Origin: Adiantum capillus-veneris
Taxonomy: Eukaryota > Streptophyta > Polypodiopsida > Polypodiales > Pteridaceae
Length of the DNA: 64,000 nt
NCBI GenBank assembly: GCA_014529385.2
Contig: CM043944.1
Span: forward strand, 177,974,240-178,038,239
Reading direction: 5' to 3'
Part shown: in pieces, positions 33,715 through 43,570 of the stretch
Layout: the number at the start of each line of letters is the position of its first letter
Numbering within the stretch: position 1 is the first letter of the stretch
Position numbers and translations under genes: made by a program
The notes under the pieces: generated by a model
Databases searched by the model: none
Seen by the model: the letters and a program-made list of their open reading frames with translations, nothing else
What the model was told of the DNA's origin: nothing

Positions 33715-34611
33715 CTAAGGCCACTCTGTCTGCCGAAGAGCCTGTCTGTCCATGCCCTCTGTCCAGAGAGCCTCTACCCGCTCTTTGAGTGCTGAGTCCA
33801 ACAAGACCCGCTCTCGGATGCGAAGCATCATGCTCCTACTCCTCTGCATGTCTGCCATTGTGAGGATCACTGGTGCATGGTCCGAGAAGGATGTCCCTGC
33901 CAAGATGCCCACTGATCCCCCCAAGTCACTGAAGTGGTCACTAGTGTAGAAGCGATCTATCTGTGATAGATTCACTCCTCCCACTTTGCGGTCCGATCTA
34001 GAGAAGGCAAGACTCTCTGGAGGCCTCACAAATCCAGAATGCTGCCATGTATCTGAGACCCTCAAAGTCATACACAACCTCTCCCAAGCTGCTAACTCGA
34101 CTCCATGCACAGTAGCATGGCTGCCTCCGATCCTGTCAGAGGGGTCCTCCAACATGTTGAAATCCCCTCCTACACACCAATCGTCAACTTGTGGCAAAGA
34201 CTCAACAATCTGTGACCAAAACTCTGCACGAGCACTCGCCACATTGGGCGCATAGATGTTCAGGAAGCCCACAAGGCCACCTTGAACCTGCAAAGTAATC
34301 CTCTGAGCCCTACCTGGCACAATAATCCCTCTGCCCACAATGGCCTGCTGCAATGAGTCCGCAATAGTCATACATACCCCACCCTGGATGCCTCCAGGTC
34401 CAAAAGCAGCTGCCCAAAAGGTATCATAACGTCCACGCAAAATCTGACCACATCGCCGAATGCGGCTCTCGGAAAAATGATGCTCCTGAAGCATAAGGAG
34501 ATCAATCTCTCCTCCCACAAGGCAACGCTGAAGCTCCTGACGCAATCGGCCCCGCTGTCGCTGAAACTGGGGTCCACCTAATCCCTGCATGTTCCACAAG
34601 ACGATCCTCAT
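33715..34611 (-). CDS. LINE-2 endonuclease domain of ORF2 (open segment)
   Basis: An open 298-codon frame starts MRIVLWNMQGLGG, a normal start for LINE ORF2 endonucleases. Seen motifs are LLMLQEHHFSESR (QEHH; catalytic Glu), GFLNIYAPNVASARAEFW, GGDFNMLEDPSDRIGGSHAT (GDFN; metal and phosphate site), SQIDRFYTSDHF and FSDHAPVILTMAD (SDHxP; catalytic His). All expected residues of the apurinic/endonuclease fold are present, so this domain may be intact by itself. The frame ends at TAG 33,715; the family frame actually continues in another phase (DRVALGLAQLSHFF, shared with LINE-1), so a small indel just upstream broke the ORF2 polyprotein. It nicks DNA to prime reverse transcription. Confidence 0.85.
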   Translation of the reverse strand: MRIVLWNMQGLGGPQFQRQRGRLRQELQRCLVGGEIDLLMLQEHHFSESRIRRCGQILRGRYDTFWAAAFGPGGIQGGVCMTIADSLQQAIVGRGIIVPGRAQRITLQVQGGLVGFLNIYAPNVASARAEFWSQIVESLPQVDDWCVGGDFNMLEDPSDRIGGSHATVHGVELAAWERLCMTLRVSDTWQHSGFVRPPESLAFSRSDRKVGGVNLSQIDRFYTSDHFSDLGGSVGILAGTSFSDHAPVILTMADMQRSRSMMLRIRERVLLDSALKERVEALWTEGMDRQALRQTEWP

Positions 34612-35327
34612 GGAGAGCGAGAGAGAACAGATGATGCCGCAGCAGCAAGATGGGCTATCTTCTAGGCAGGCTTGGATGGGGAGTAGTCCGCATCCGAGCG
34701 TCCTCTAGATAGGCGTGCCCAAGCCCAAGCAGAGCGAGCCGTACGTAAAGAAACCTCCTCTGTCCAGGAGTCCTCATGTATGTACACATAGCAAGGCAAA
34801 CACTGCGTATCAACAAAAAAGTACACCACAATGTGCCTACATGCTGCTGAGTCTAGGGGTGTCATCGCAAACTTGGCCAGTGGCTACAAAATCTGCAGCA
34901 AATTTGTAACTCCAAGTTCTCCCATGTGGTGAGAGAACTCGAGAACCTGAGTATGCAACCATCCCACCACTGATTCTAGGGACCACTCTCTCTCGGTCCT
35001 ACCACAGAGGGGAAAGGAGAAACCAACTGTTGAGTCCAAGGCCTCTGTCCCCCTAGCGGCGAGGAACAGAGCGTGGACCCTGAAGCAGGCTGCCTCGTGG
35101 TCTGCTGCGGAATCGCCGAGAAAGCGAGTGAATCCGTAATCGAAGTAATCCCAGCGGCATCGGAGGTCAATGCTCGTCAGACCACGAGGGATAGCTGCAA
35201 GAGAAGATGTCTGAATCTGTAGAGGGGGTCACAAGAAGGGATGACCCTCTCTCGCTAGGCGACTCGTGGCAAAAGCGCTGCCAAGAGATCTCCTAGCCAT
35301 CGGCGAGGGACCAGTTTCCTGAGTCGA
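34612..35327 (-). pseudogene. Conserved unnamed block between ORF1 and endonuclease in LINE-2
   Basis: Minus text includes AAIPRGLTSIDLRCRWDYFD, DHEAACFRVHALFLAARGTE, VGFSFPLCGRTEREWSLESV and HTQVLEFSHHMGELG. LINE-1 has the same words in the same place (12,042-11,690). Then comes the stretch CYVYIHEDSWTEEVSLRT (LINE-1: CYVYIHEDPWTEEVSLRM). Conservation in two copies implies a real protein segment. I cannot assign a family, and whether it ends ORF1 or is separate is unclear. Confidence 0.55.
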
Positions 35328-36493
35328 CTATGGTACTAAAGCAGGAGGAGGGGGATAAGGAGCTGGGGGGGGTGGAGGAGAAGAGAAGCGAGGTCGGGCG
35401 ACAGAGACAGGGGGGCGAGGTGGGGAGTGGGTGGGAGCAGAGAGCGGGGGAGGGGGTGAGGAGGAAGAGGGGAAATCTGAAGGTGGGGGGGCTGGCGAGG
35501 GTGAAGCGGAAGTGGAGGCTGGCATAGGGGGCTCCTCCTGCTCAAGAGGACCAAAGCGGTTCCCTGTGGGAACCCTCTGTTGCTGAGTAGGCACCTGAGG
35601 ACCACTCTGAGTGCCAGGCTGTCGCTCTGGCCCCTAGCGTCGACGGCCACGGGCCTGCTGCCACCCCTCCTCCGCTGGAGCCCAGGCTCGGAGGGTGGCT
35701 CAGAATGTGTGCGCTGTGCCGCTTGCTGTGGCTGCGGCCCAACCTTGCCAGGCTGGGGCTGAGGCTGAGGTGCAAGTCGTGGCTTCCTCCGTGGACAGGC
35801 CTTCGCTAGGTGGCCCATCTTTCTGCAAAAGAAGCACTGGTTCGGGAGACCCGAGTACTCCACACTCTGTCTAAACCAACCCCCACTCACCCGAGGCAGA
35901 AGGATGACCTTCGGGAGCGTGTGGGTGTCTCTGACCAAAACTCGAACTGAAGGGATGCCGGCCGCCTTGGCAGCTACTGATGCTACCGTACGAGGTGTCT
36001 CCAGAACAGTCTCGATGGCGGAGCCAATCCTGGAGAGAAGTGGAAGGTACTCCCTCCGTAAACCCGGAAAGCAGACTGGCATGGGGATGTCTGCCTCCTC
36101 TACTAGCACATCCAAAGTCGGGTCAAAACCATGTCGCCACTGTCGAAAGTGGGTGCGTGATGCTCGAATAGCCAGTGGACTCATGGCTATGACCTTGGAG
36201 GCCATCTCCGAAGTCTCGAACTCGATCTAGTAGTACCCCCGTCCAAGGATCTGGACATCCAAAATCTTGCCCACCTCTGCAAGAGGGCGGGCCTGGAGAA
36301 GGTCTCGCAGCTCTCCTCTGCTAGGACTGCTGCCGAGAACCTTGCAGATGACAGAAGTCGCCTGCAAACGATCTACCTTTGCGGCAAGGTTCGCTTGCTC
36401 TGTCGGCGAAAGAGCAAGTCGAATGGTGGGCTTGGCGGGGTCGAGCGAGGGGGCTTCAGGCGAGTCCCTCTGTGGCGGATATGGAGCCTCCAT
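35328..36493 (-). pseudogene. LINE-2 ORF1 (DUF4283 plus CCHC zinc knuckle)
   Basis: The start ATG at 36,493 opens MEAPYPPQRDSPEAP. The first part (SVICKVLGSSPSRGELRDLL, ILDVQILGRGYY) is followed by one in-frame TAG (36,228-36,230) and then IEFETSEMASKVIAMSPLAI, the rest of a DUF4283-like RNA-binding domain. The TAG is most simply CAG to TAG. A zinc knuckle CFFCRKMGHLAKACP is near 35,800-35,850. After a frameshift near 35,600 the frame holding PTGNRFGPLEQEEPP and a long proline-rich tail ends at TAG near 35,328. Known ORF1 proteins of this type bind element RNA. Only two lesions are seen, so the copy is fairly young. Confidence 0.8.
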
Positions 36494-36800
36494 CTGTGTC
36501 TGCTACTGAGTCGATGAAGCGGACGGAGAAGGACCATCTGCAACCAAGTTCGCCGAACACTTGTCCGAAGAAAAAGTGTTGCAGAGCCAGGCGCAGAAAA
36601 AATCTTCGGGGACAATGTGGATAAGGGGAGGGGATGGAGGGAAGGAAAAAGTGGCGAGCACGGGTACAAAGGGCTGGGGGGGGGGGAGAAACCAGCCAAG
36701 GAATGGGGGGGGGAGCGGGCGGGCTAGGGGGCAACTAGGGGGGAGGGCGGCGGGCTGGGGGCAGCGCGAGGGCGAGAGAGACATTCCTTCACAAAAGAAG
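36494..36800 (-). other. LINE-2 5' leader, C-rich
   Basis: G-runs on plus (36,667-36,760) give a C-rich leader in element sense before the ORF1 ATG. The 5' boundary is set by the change to AT-rich sequence near 36,790 and is approximate. I found no target-site duplication. Confidence 0.45.
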
Positions 36801-38559
36801 CTCAAATGTTAGTGCATGAAAGAATTTGTCAATCAATACAAGCACTATAGAAAAAATCATAAGCCCAAAATTTTCACGCTCTCACACGATCATTCATGAA
36901 GCTCAAGTTTTAGTGCTATGTCGGGGTTTTTCATTTAAAGCAAACACTAAAATTGTACACTCAATGCCAAACTCAAATCATTAGTTCTTCTTAAGCATTT
37001 GAGAATTTCAAAAAAGCACTAAAAACGTGCTCAATCACAAGCCCCCAAAAGTTTAATGCTCACTCCTGGCCATCAAACATGATCAATGTTAGTGCTTTGC
37101 AGTGATTTTTGCATTCAAATAAAGCACTAAAAATGTATGGTCCATCATGCGTACATATGGCTAACGCAATCCTCATGCTATTCATCCAAAAAAAATTCAC
37201 TTCAATCAATAATGCATGCAACGAGTTGGTCATATATGCTCTTGCATAGAAAACGTATATGTATGTCAAGAAATGAAAGAGAGAATGCCAATCAAAATCG
37301 GATTTTACAATTTAAACACTCTCTCAGATCATTATGAGCTTGTTAGGACTAACTCAATGAGGATAATTCAATTTTGTTACCATCTTTTGAGTTAATGGTG
37401 ACATCAAATTACAATGAAATGATGAATTGGTCCTTTGTAACCTAATTTTCTATTTATGCCTCTTCATATGCAACTGGCACCTTTGTACTCCCTCAATCAT
37501 TCCAAATTCTTTCAAAGAAACTCCTTTTTCGAGTACATAAGAGAATTCAAAGCATGTATTGAATGACATAACACTTATTTGTAAAAAATGATCATTACGC
37601 ACTAATAGCTACCAAAACTAAAGCCCCCAGGCTAGCTAGCATGCATGCTACCTTTGGAAACAAAAGAATTCCCGTAGAATTGAATGGTCGCAAGTTTTCT
37701 TGATATCGTATTTCTCCTATGTTCTTTAAATGTCAAAAGGCTCCGTCGGAATACCTCTTGGAATTTTTTTATTTTTTTTCAATAGCGGTTGCACTCGAAC
37801 GTGGAGGTTGGCGGGCTGCGGGTTGAACGGCCGAGAGGAAGACTGTGTGGGTCTGCATGGGGTGTGAGTGTTTTGAAGTGTGCACCATTTGTGGTTGTAT
37901 TCGGCAGGAGACTCGGGGGTCAGCGCCAATCCAGGCCAGGGAGGAATAGACGAGAGCCCAGAGGTAACTAGGGGCTAGGTGTGTGTGTGTGGGGTTGGTA
38001 GCAATGAGTGCCCAGTCAGCAGAAGATTAGTGGGTGTGTGAGCATCAAAAGGGCAAGGTAGGGCCAGCACGACCTGGATTTGGATCTGCGTCGTCAATGC
38101 AGTGTGCACTCTTATCGACAAACAACAGGCCCATGAACTCTGGAAAGGCTATGTGTGGGGTCCATAGTGCTCACAGACTCATAGTCGCAGTACTGAGCTG
38201 GTTGTGTGGTGGGGTTTTGAGGCATTGAAAGATGTGGGCTCAACCGAAGCCATGTGTGTGTGTGTGTAGTAAGCACCGAATGGCCAGCAAGTGGGTGGGG
38301 TCGACTCCGGGTCAACAGCAAGGCGTCTCTAGAGGTGTGTGAGGAGCGCCATGGCTCAGGCACGTGGGTACGAGCAGGCGAGTGTGGCGGGCTGTGGAGA
38401 CGCTGCAAGACAGAGAGAGAGTATGGCTTTTGTCAGTGTTGTGTGTGGGTGTGTGTCATTTGCGAGCTAAAGACGGGGTGGGGTCTGCGCCTTTTGAGGC
38501 TTTGAAAGCGGCTGCGTCCTTTGCGAGCAGGACAGGACCGTGAGGAGCACCACGACAGC
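36801..38559. other. Unassigned non-coding region
   Basis: From 36,800 to 37,200 the words AAGCACTAAAAATGT and GTTAGTGCT recur about every 80-180 bp, suggesting old tandem or inverted repeats. From about 37,760 the DNA becomes GT-rich on plus, with GTGTGTGTG tracts at 37,980 and 38,252. This GT-rich sequence resumes after element B at 41,084, so element B split it. No credible gene. Confidence 0.4.
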
Positions 38560-38701
38560 TGTTGAGAGAGAAGGAGAGATCACATAAATAGAACCCCAAA
38601 GCGTGTAGAATGCACACATGAGATGATGTATATATAGAGGGGTCCTGGCTGCCATATATAGAGAATCCATATATTGAGTAGCTTCATATATAAGATCAAC
38701 A
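38560..38701 (-). repeat. Element B 3' LTR
   Basis: 142 bp, TGTTGA...TCAACA. The other LTR matches it at most positions; clear differences include GATCACATAAAT against GAGCACAGAAAT and AAGATCAACA against AAGCTCAACA. Confidence 0.9.
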
Positions 38702-39309
38702 CCCTCGCTCAAATAAGGATCCCTAACTGTGGATGAAAAAGCCCTTGGGGGATCAAGGGAAAAACCCACAGCTCTATATACACCCACCGTTATATTATAA
38801 AAATCATTGAATGTGCAAATGTTCATGAGGAGCTACATCACTCCTTTTACAATGAATATTTTATAAGGAGCTATATCTCTCCTTTTACAGTGAATGTTTT
38901 ATGAGGAGTTACAATACTCCTATCCTATCAAATACAATAATGAATACAAACGTCTATCGATTAGCTCGTAATCAGAAGTGTCTCCGTGAATCTGTTGTGT
39001 AGCTTGTCATCAATATGGCATCACCAAACATGTCTTCATAAATCTTTTATTGTCACCAAGTTCGTCTTCATGAAATCAATTCTTTGATCAATACTACATA
39101 GATCATAGACTCAAAAAACATAGTCATGAAAATTATTAGCATCTTACATTCACAATGCCATAAGAGATGGTTTGCGATGCCACTCTTTTGACGACATATA
39201 TACGCACGATAACATATAAGTATGAACCTAAAAGTACAAGATGCGTGATTACGTGATGCAAATGACGTGTATATACTACATAAAACGATATTTATCAATG
39301 TAGTGATAT

Positions 39310-39800
39310 CAATGAGTATCATCAAAGTATTAACAAAATGTCATCATTGTATCAATAAAAATGAATAAATCATCATGTATCAACGAAAAGCATCATAGAA
39401 TAATCATTGTATCAACGAAACAACATCATGGTATCACCGAGAATAACTATGGTATCAACGAAACAACATTATGATATCACCGAGAATAATCATACTACCA
39501 ACGAAACAACATCATGGTATCACCGATAATAACCATGGTATCAACGAAACAACAACATGATATCACCGAGAATAATCATTGTATCAACGAAACAACATCA
39601 TGGTATCACCGAGAATAACCATGGTATCAACGAAACAACATCATGGTATCACCGAGAATAACCATGGTATCAATGAAATATCATCATGGCATCACCGAGA
39701 ATAACCATGGTATCAACAAAATATTATCATGATATCAACGAAAATCACCATGACCAAAGTACTAACAAAACATCTCATGGTACCATCAAAATCACTATGG
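39310..39800. repeat. 43-bp tandem array in element B
   Basis: The unit is about AACAACATCATGGTATCACC then GAGAATAACCATGGTATCAACGA (43 bp). The CAACATCATG phase recurs at 39,421, 39,464, 39,507, 39,550, 39,593 and 39,636, exactly 43 bp apart, and decays on both sides. In total about 10-11 copies. The word TGGTATCA appears twice per unit. Confidence 0.95.
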
Positions 39801-40069
39801 TATCAACGAGAGATTATCAATAAAACGGTGTAAACTAAATCTCTAGAAGAATAATTATACGAGAACCAATGAACGAGTATATCATATAACAAAAGATCAT
39901 GTACCAACAGTAGCTCGATAGAATTTGGACGATCATCAACGGCTCGACTGAATCGGAACGATATGTAACTAGCTTCTGCAACAAAGTTACATCAGTAACA
40001 AATATATGATTGATGAAGAGAAATAATAATTGAAAAGTTTTCAATTATGAGGAAAATCAAAAGCAAAAA

Positions 40070-40925
40070 GTAAAATTTGCTTTTCAAACATATTCGCAGT
40101 ACGAGAACGGTAACCCAAAAACGGTGCAGAATTTAGAGAAACTTTCTTCTACAAAGTTATACACCACATCGATTCTGATGGCTCAAGCGAATAGTTTTTG
40201 CAAAATCATTTGCAATCAACAGAAAAATCAAAAAACCAAAAACAAAAGTTGCTTTTGAGGCATGTACGCAATCCGCAAACGATAACTAAAAATCAATGCA
40301 AAATTTGAAAAAACTTTCTTCTGCAAAGTTGTAGACTATATTGATTCCAGTGTCTCTGCAAGCTGTTTCTGCAAAATCGTTCTCAATTAGGTGAAAAATC
40401 AAAAAACAAAAACGAAAGTTGCTTTTCAGGTATGTATGTAGTCTGCCAACAATAACTCAAAATCAGTGAAGAATTTGAAAAAACTTTAATCTACAAAGTT
40501 GTAGATCACATCAACTTCGGTGACTTTCGCGGGTAGTTTCTGCAAAATCATTTTCAATTAAGAGAAAAATCAAAAACATATTGTGGAAGTTGCTTTTGAG
40601 GTATATACGCAGTCCGCGAACAATAACTCAAAATCGGTGCAGAATTTGGACAAACTTTCCTCTGTAAAGTTGTAGACCACATCGATTCTGGTGCATCAAA
40701 TAGATAGTTTTTGCAAAATCGTTTTCAATTAGAAAAAAAATCAAAAACAAAAAGAGAAAATTATTTTTTGGATATGTACGCAGTCCGCAAACAATAACTC
40801 AAAATTGGTGCAAAATTTGAAAAAACTTCCTTCTGCAAAGTTGTAGACTACATCGATTCCGGTGTCTTGAGTGGGTAGTTTCTACAAAATCATTTTTGAT
40901 CAATAACAAAATGAAAAAAAAAACG
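40070..40925. repeat. ~171-bp tandem array abutting the primer-binding site
   Basis: The word GCAGTCCGCAAACAATAACT and variants start at about 40,096, 40,268, 40,437, 40,609 and 40,780 (steps 172, 169, 172, 171). Each unit also has AAAACTTTCTTCTGCAAAGT, TTGTAGACCACATCGATTC and CAAAATCGTTTTCAATTAG. Five units. The last runs to within a few bases of the primer site at 40,930. The length is close to common plant satellite monomers. Confidence 0.95.
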
Positions 40926-40929
40926 TACT

Positions 40930-41083
40930 GCTCTGATACCATGTTGAGAGAGAAGGAGAGAGCACAGAAATAGAACCCCAAAGTGTGTAGAATACACACA
41001 TGAGATGATGTATATATAGAGGGGACCTGGGTGCCATATATAGAGAAGTCATATATTGAGTAGCTTCACATATAAGCTCAACA
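40930..41083 (-). repeat. Element B 5' LTR with primer-binding site
   Basis: The LTR is 40,942-41,083. The primer site TGGTATCAGAGC in element sense occupies 40,941-40,930 with no gap, complementary to initiator-Met tRNA. Confidence 0.9.
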
Positions 41084-42984
41084 GCAGCTGTGTGTGTGTT
41101 AAATGAAAAAAAAGCGTGACAAGCAAGTGGGTCTCCTTGAAGGGCATTCCCACTGTAGGCAACGAGCTAGTAAAAGTGTGTGTGTCTCATGATATCAATG
41201 CTCAAAATTTTACAATGGTGCAAACAAAAAATGGATTCCAATCATAATCTTCAAGCACATAAGCCTCGAATGAGCTAGCATGATCTACTTCCATTCTAAT
41301 TTGTATTGCAGATACGACATGCGGCGGAAAAATACCCAAATCAATGGCTAGAAAAGCATGCACACACCAATCAAAATTATTGGACGCATTGACCATCATT
41401 TTCATTATTGCAACATAAATTGCTCATTTTATCTTCGAACATTCCCAAATTCAATACCACAGTTCCATTTTCATACAAATTTTCAATCATAACAATGGCA
41501 TACAAACAATTTGTCCACAATTGTGCATCGATTGAGCAATCAGCTTCAATCGTTTTGTCAACTTTGTGGTGCATCTACTAACCTTTAGCCAATTTAATCA
41601 TCATAATTGGTAAAATACCAATTAATCATTCACAATTTAGGCATAATTAGCCATTATTTAGGCACACACACCTAAATTTAGGCCATCGATTTGTGCAAAA
41701 ATCTCATTAAACACTCATTGCATTTCATCAATTGCACACTTGATCACACATACATGAGTATATACATGCTTAATTAACTCAATTTTAATCAAAAATTGAT
41801 CAAATTTTAACTCAATTTAGCATTGCACACACACAAAAATTAGGTGCACAAATCCAATTTTTTGCTTAATTAGCAACGAAATTAGGCCAATTCTTAATGT
41901 TTTCACACACATTTCTTGCAAAATCATCAATCTATAAGCATTTAAGTGTTCAATTTGATTACAATTTCATTCCAATTTCATCAAATTAGGCATAAATTCC
42001 ATCAATTAGGCACACACACCTAATTTTAGCAATGATTTAGCAACTCAATGGGATCAACTTAATCAATCAAAAATTGAACGGAGTAGGTCAATCCACTTAC
42101 AATTTATTGCTTGCTCACTTAGTCCTTGCTCCTCGCATAGACACTCCATTGCACACACATGTGTGCAACTCCGATTCGGTCCAAAATTGTTCAAAAAATT
42201 GACCAAAATCAACACTCAATCACATGATTAGGCATAGATTAGAGCAATTAAGAGTGATGATCCTCCTCAATTAAGGGGATTTACTATACATTCCAAATCA
42301 AAATTAGTGGTTAGGTTAGCACAATTAGCATGAAATTAGCATGGAATTAGTACAATTAGCATGATTGGGATGCAAAATTAGTGAAGGTTAGTGAAAAACT
42401 TAGCAAAATCATAAGAGAATTTAGGGGGTTTTTGGGGTGAAATGACTCTATACACATCTAATTAAACCTAATTACACTACACACAAATCAAATCCTAGCT
42501 AATTATAAGAAATCGGTAATCAAATTACTCTTATCTTTTGCAACCTCAACTCCACTAGCGTAGGCAACCCAGATTAGAAAAGATCAACACTTCAAAACAA
42601 TGAAGGAAAGTAGAGAAACATGATTGACAACATAATGAAGACTAGAATAATTAAGAGAAGATTACACTAATTACATGTGATTAGCACTAGCCTTCTAAGC
42701 ATGGGCATTAAGCTCAAAGGCTAGGCCATCAAGAGCTACTCTAGAGAGAGAGTTCTCAAAAGGACCACTCCAGAATGACCTCTCATTAAGCATAGGGATC
42801 TTTTATAGCTTTGGGCCTCAAACCCTTCAACTATGGGATAAAGTGAGCTCTCTAGCCTAAACTCATACAACTTTGGAACTCCTAAATGAGCCCAAGCCCT
42901 ATACAATGAAAAGTAAATATTGTGCACTATGGCACATCCACAGCTTGGTGCATAATTGGTGTAGCCTTTGTTAGCCGTTGCTAA
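41084..42984. other. AT-rich non-coding region
   Basis: After 100 bp of GT-rich DNA the sequence is AT-rich, with many AATTAG/CTAATT words and CACACACCTAAATTTAGG segments (41,650-42,040), and ATTAGCATGAAATTAGCATG near 42,325. This looks like an old, heavily mutated repeat. Open frames (41,202-41,405, 42,736-43,062 minus) look random. Confidence 0.45.
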
Positions 42985-43212
42985 CAAGAACCAACTATTG
43001 AAGACCCACTGGAGAATGAGGACCAAGAACAGGTGCTGGAGCCTGAGTCCATTCTCCGACATGAAGACAAGGTACTAAGAGGCGGTAAGACTATTCGACG
43101 ATATCTTATTAAGTTTAAGAGTTATCCTTTTGAAGATGCTAGATGGATGCAAGACATACAATTAAAGGATAACCTAAACCTTGTCAATTCTTACAATGCT
43201 TCCCTAGAGTAA
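42985..43212 (+). pseudogene. Gypsy integrase C-terminus with chromodomain-like module
   Basis: An open 75-codon stretch begins QEPTIEDPLENEDQEQVLEP and continues ILRHEDKVLRGGKTIRRYLI, KFKSYPFEDARWMQDIQLK and LVNSYNASLE, ending with TAA at 43,210. The arrangement (acidic hinge, IL, RGGKTIRRYLIKFK, YPxEDAxWM) matches the chromodomain-like C-terminus of chromoviral Ty3/gypsy integrases, which can direct integration to modified histones. Its 5' part is cut off at 42,984, so integrase is lost. It lies 360 bp upstream of a gypsy 3' LTR in the same orientation. Confidence 0.75.
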
Positions 43213-43570
43213 GCAAATGTACAAATTCAAAAAATGAACAAAGTTTTTGTCTGATAAGACTCACGTTTTCTTTATTGTGCACAAATGTGAAGTAGTATGC
43301 ATGCTTAGATCAAGTTTGCGGAGATGATGTCTCTCGCACACCAAGTAGAGCTTGTCACTCTACTATGGAAGATTGATAGGACTAATGCATGTGTAGACAT
43401 GCTTGTGGAAGCTTAGGCTCTCAAGCGCCAAATGGACTAGTCATCCATTCTAGAATGATGTCGTAGGGTAACATAGGGATCCTTTACCCGCTAGGAAAAA
43501 AGACTAATGAATATGCTTTATCTTCTCTATCCCATAGTCGAGGACGACTATGATTTCAAGGGAGAGTTAA
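43213..43570 (+). other. Gypsy 3' untranslated region and possible polypurine tract
   Basis: Decayed sequence with GTCGAGGACGACTATGATTT and CAAGGGAGAGTTAA just before the LTR start. This is the normal position of a gypsy polypurine tract, eroded here. Confidence 0.5.

Larger units (their letters stand above)
31685..36790 (-). mobile_element. LINE-2: L1-like non-LTR retrotransposon, younger, 3'-truncated
   Basis: This is the same family and gene order as LINE-1 but better preserved. From 5' (right) to 3' (left) it has a G/C-rich leader (36,494-36,790), ORF1 (36,493-35,328), a conserved unnamed block, endonuclease (34,611-33,715), linker (33,677-33,147) and RT (to 31,986), then about 300 bp of 3' sequence. 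Compared with LINE-1 it lacks roughly 1.5 kb at the 3' end, and no A-tail is visible at about 31,685. LINEs usually lose 5' sequence, so this is unusual and suggests a later deletion. The left neighbour is the gag-like relic. Confidence 0.85.
38560..41083 (-). mobile_element. Element B: short-LTR retrotransposon made mostly of tandem repeats
   Basis: 142-bp LTRs at 38,560-38,701 and 40,942-41,083 begin TGTTGAGAGAGAAGG and end TCAACA. The flanks ACAGC (38,555-38,559) and GCAGC (41,084-41,088) match 4/5. TGGTATCAGAGC (minus; 40,930-40,941) abuts the right LTR, so the element reads on minus. It shares with element A the primer site, LTR ends, the TATATAGAGGGG LTR core and an 80-bp stretch by the 3' LTR (CCCTAACTGTGGATGAAAAA, CTTGGGGGATCAAGGG). 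The 2.2-kb interior has no gag or pol. A 43-bp array (39,310-39,800) and a 171-bp array (40,070-40,925) make up over half of it. Confidence 0.9.

Noticed and set aside
35328-36800. Plus-strand Gly/Glu-rich frames opposite LINE-2 ORF1
   Set aside because: They are shadows of the proline-rich, zinc-knuckle-bearing ORF1 on minus.
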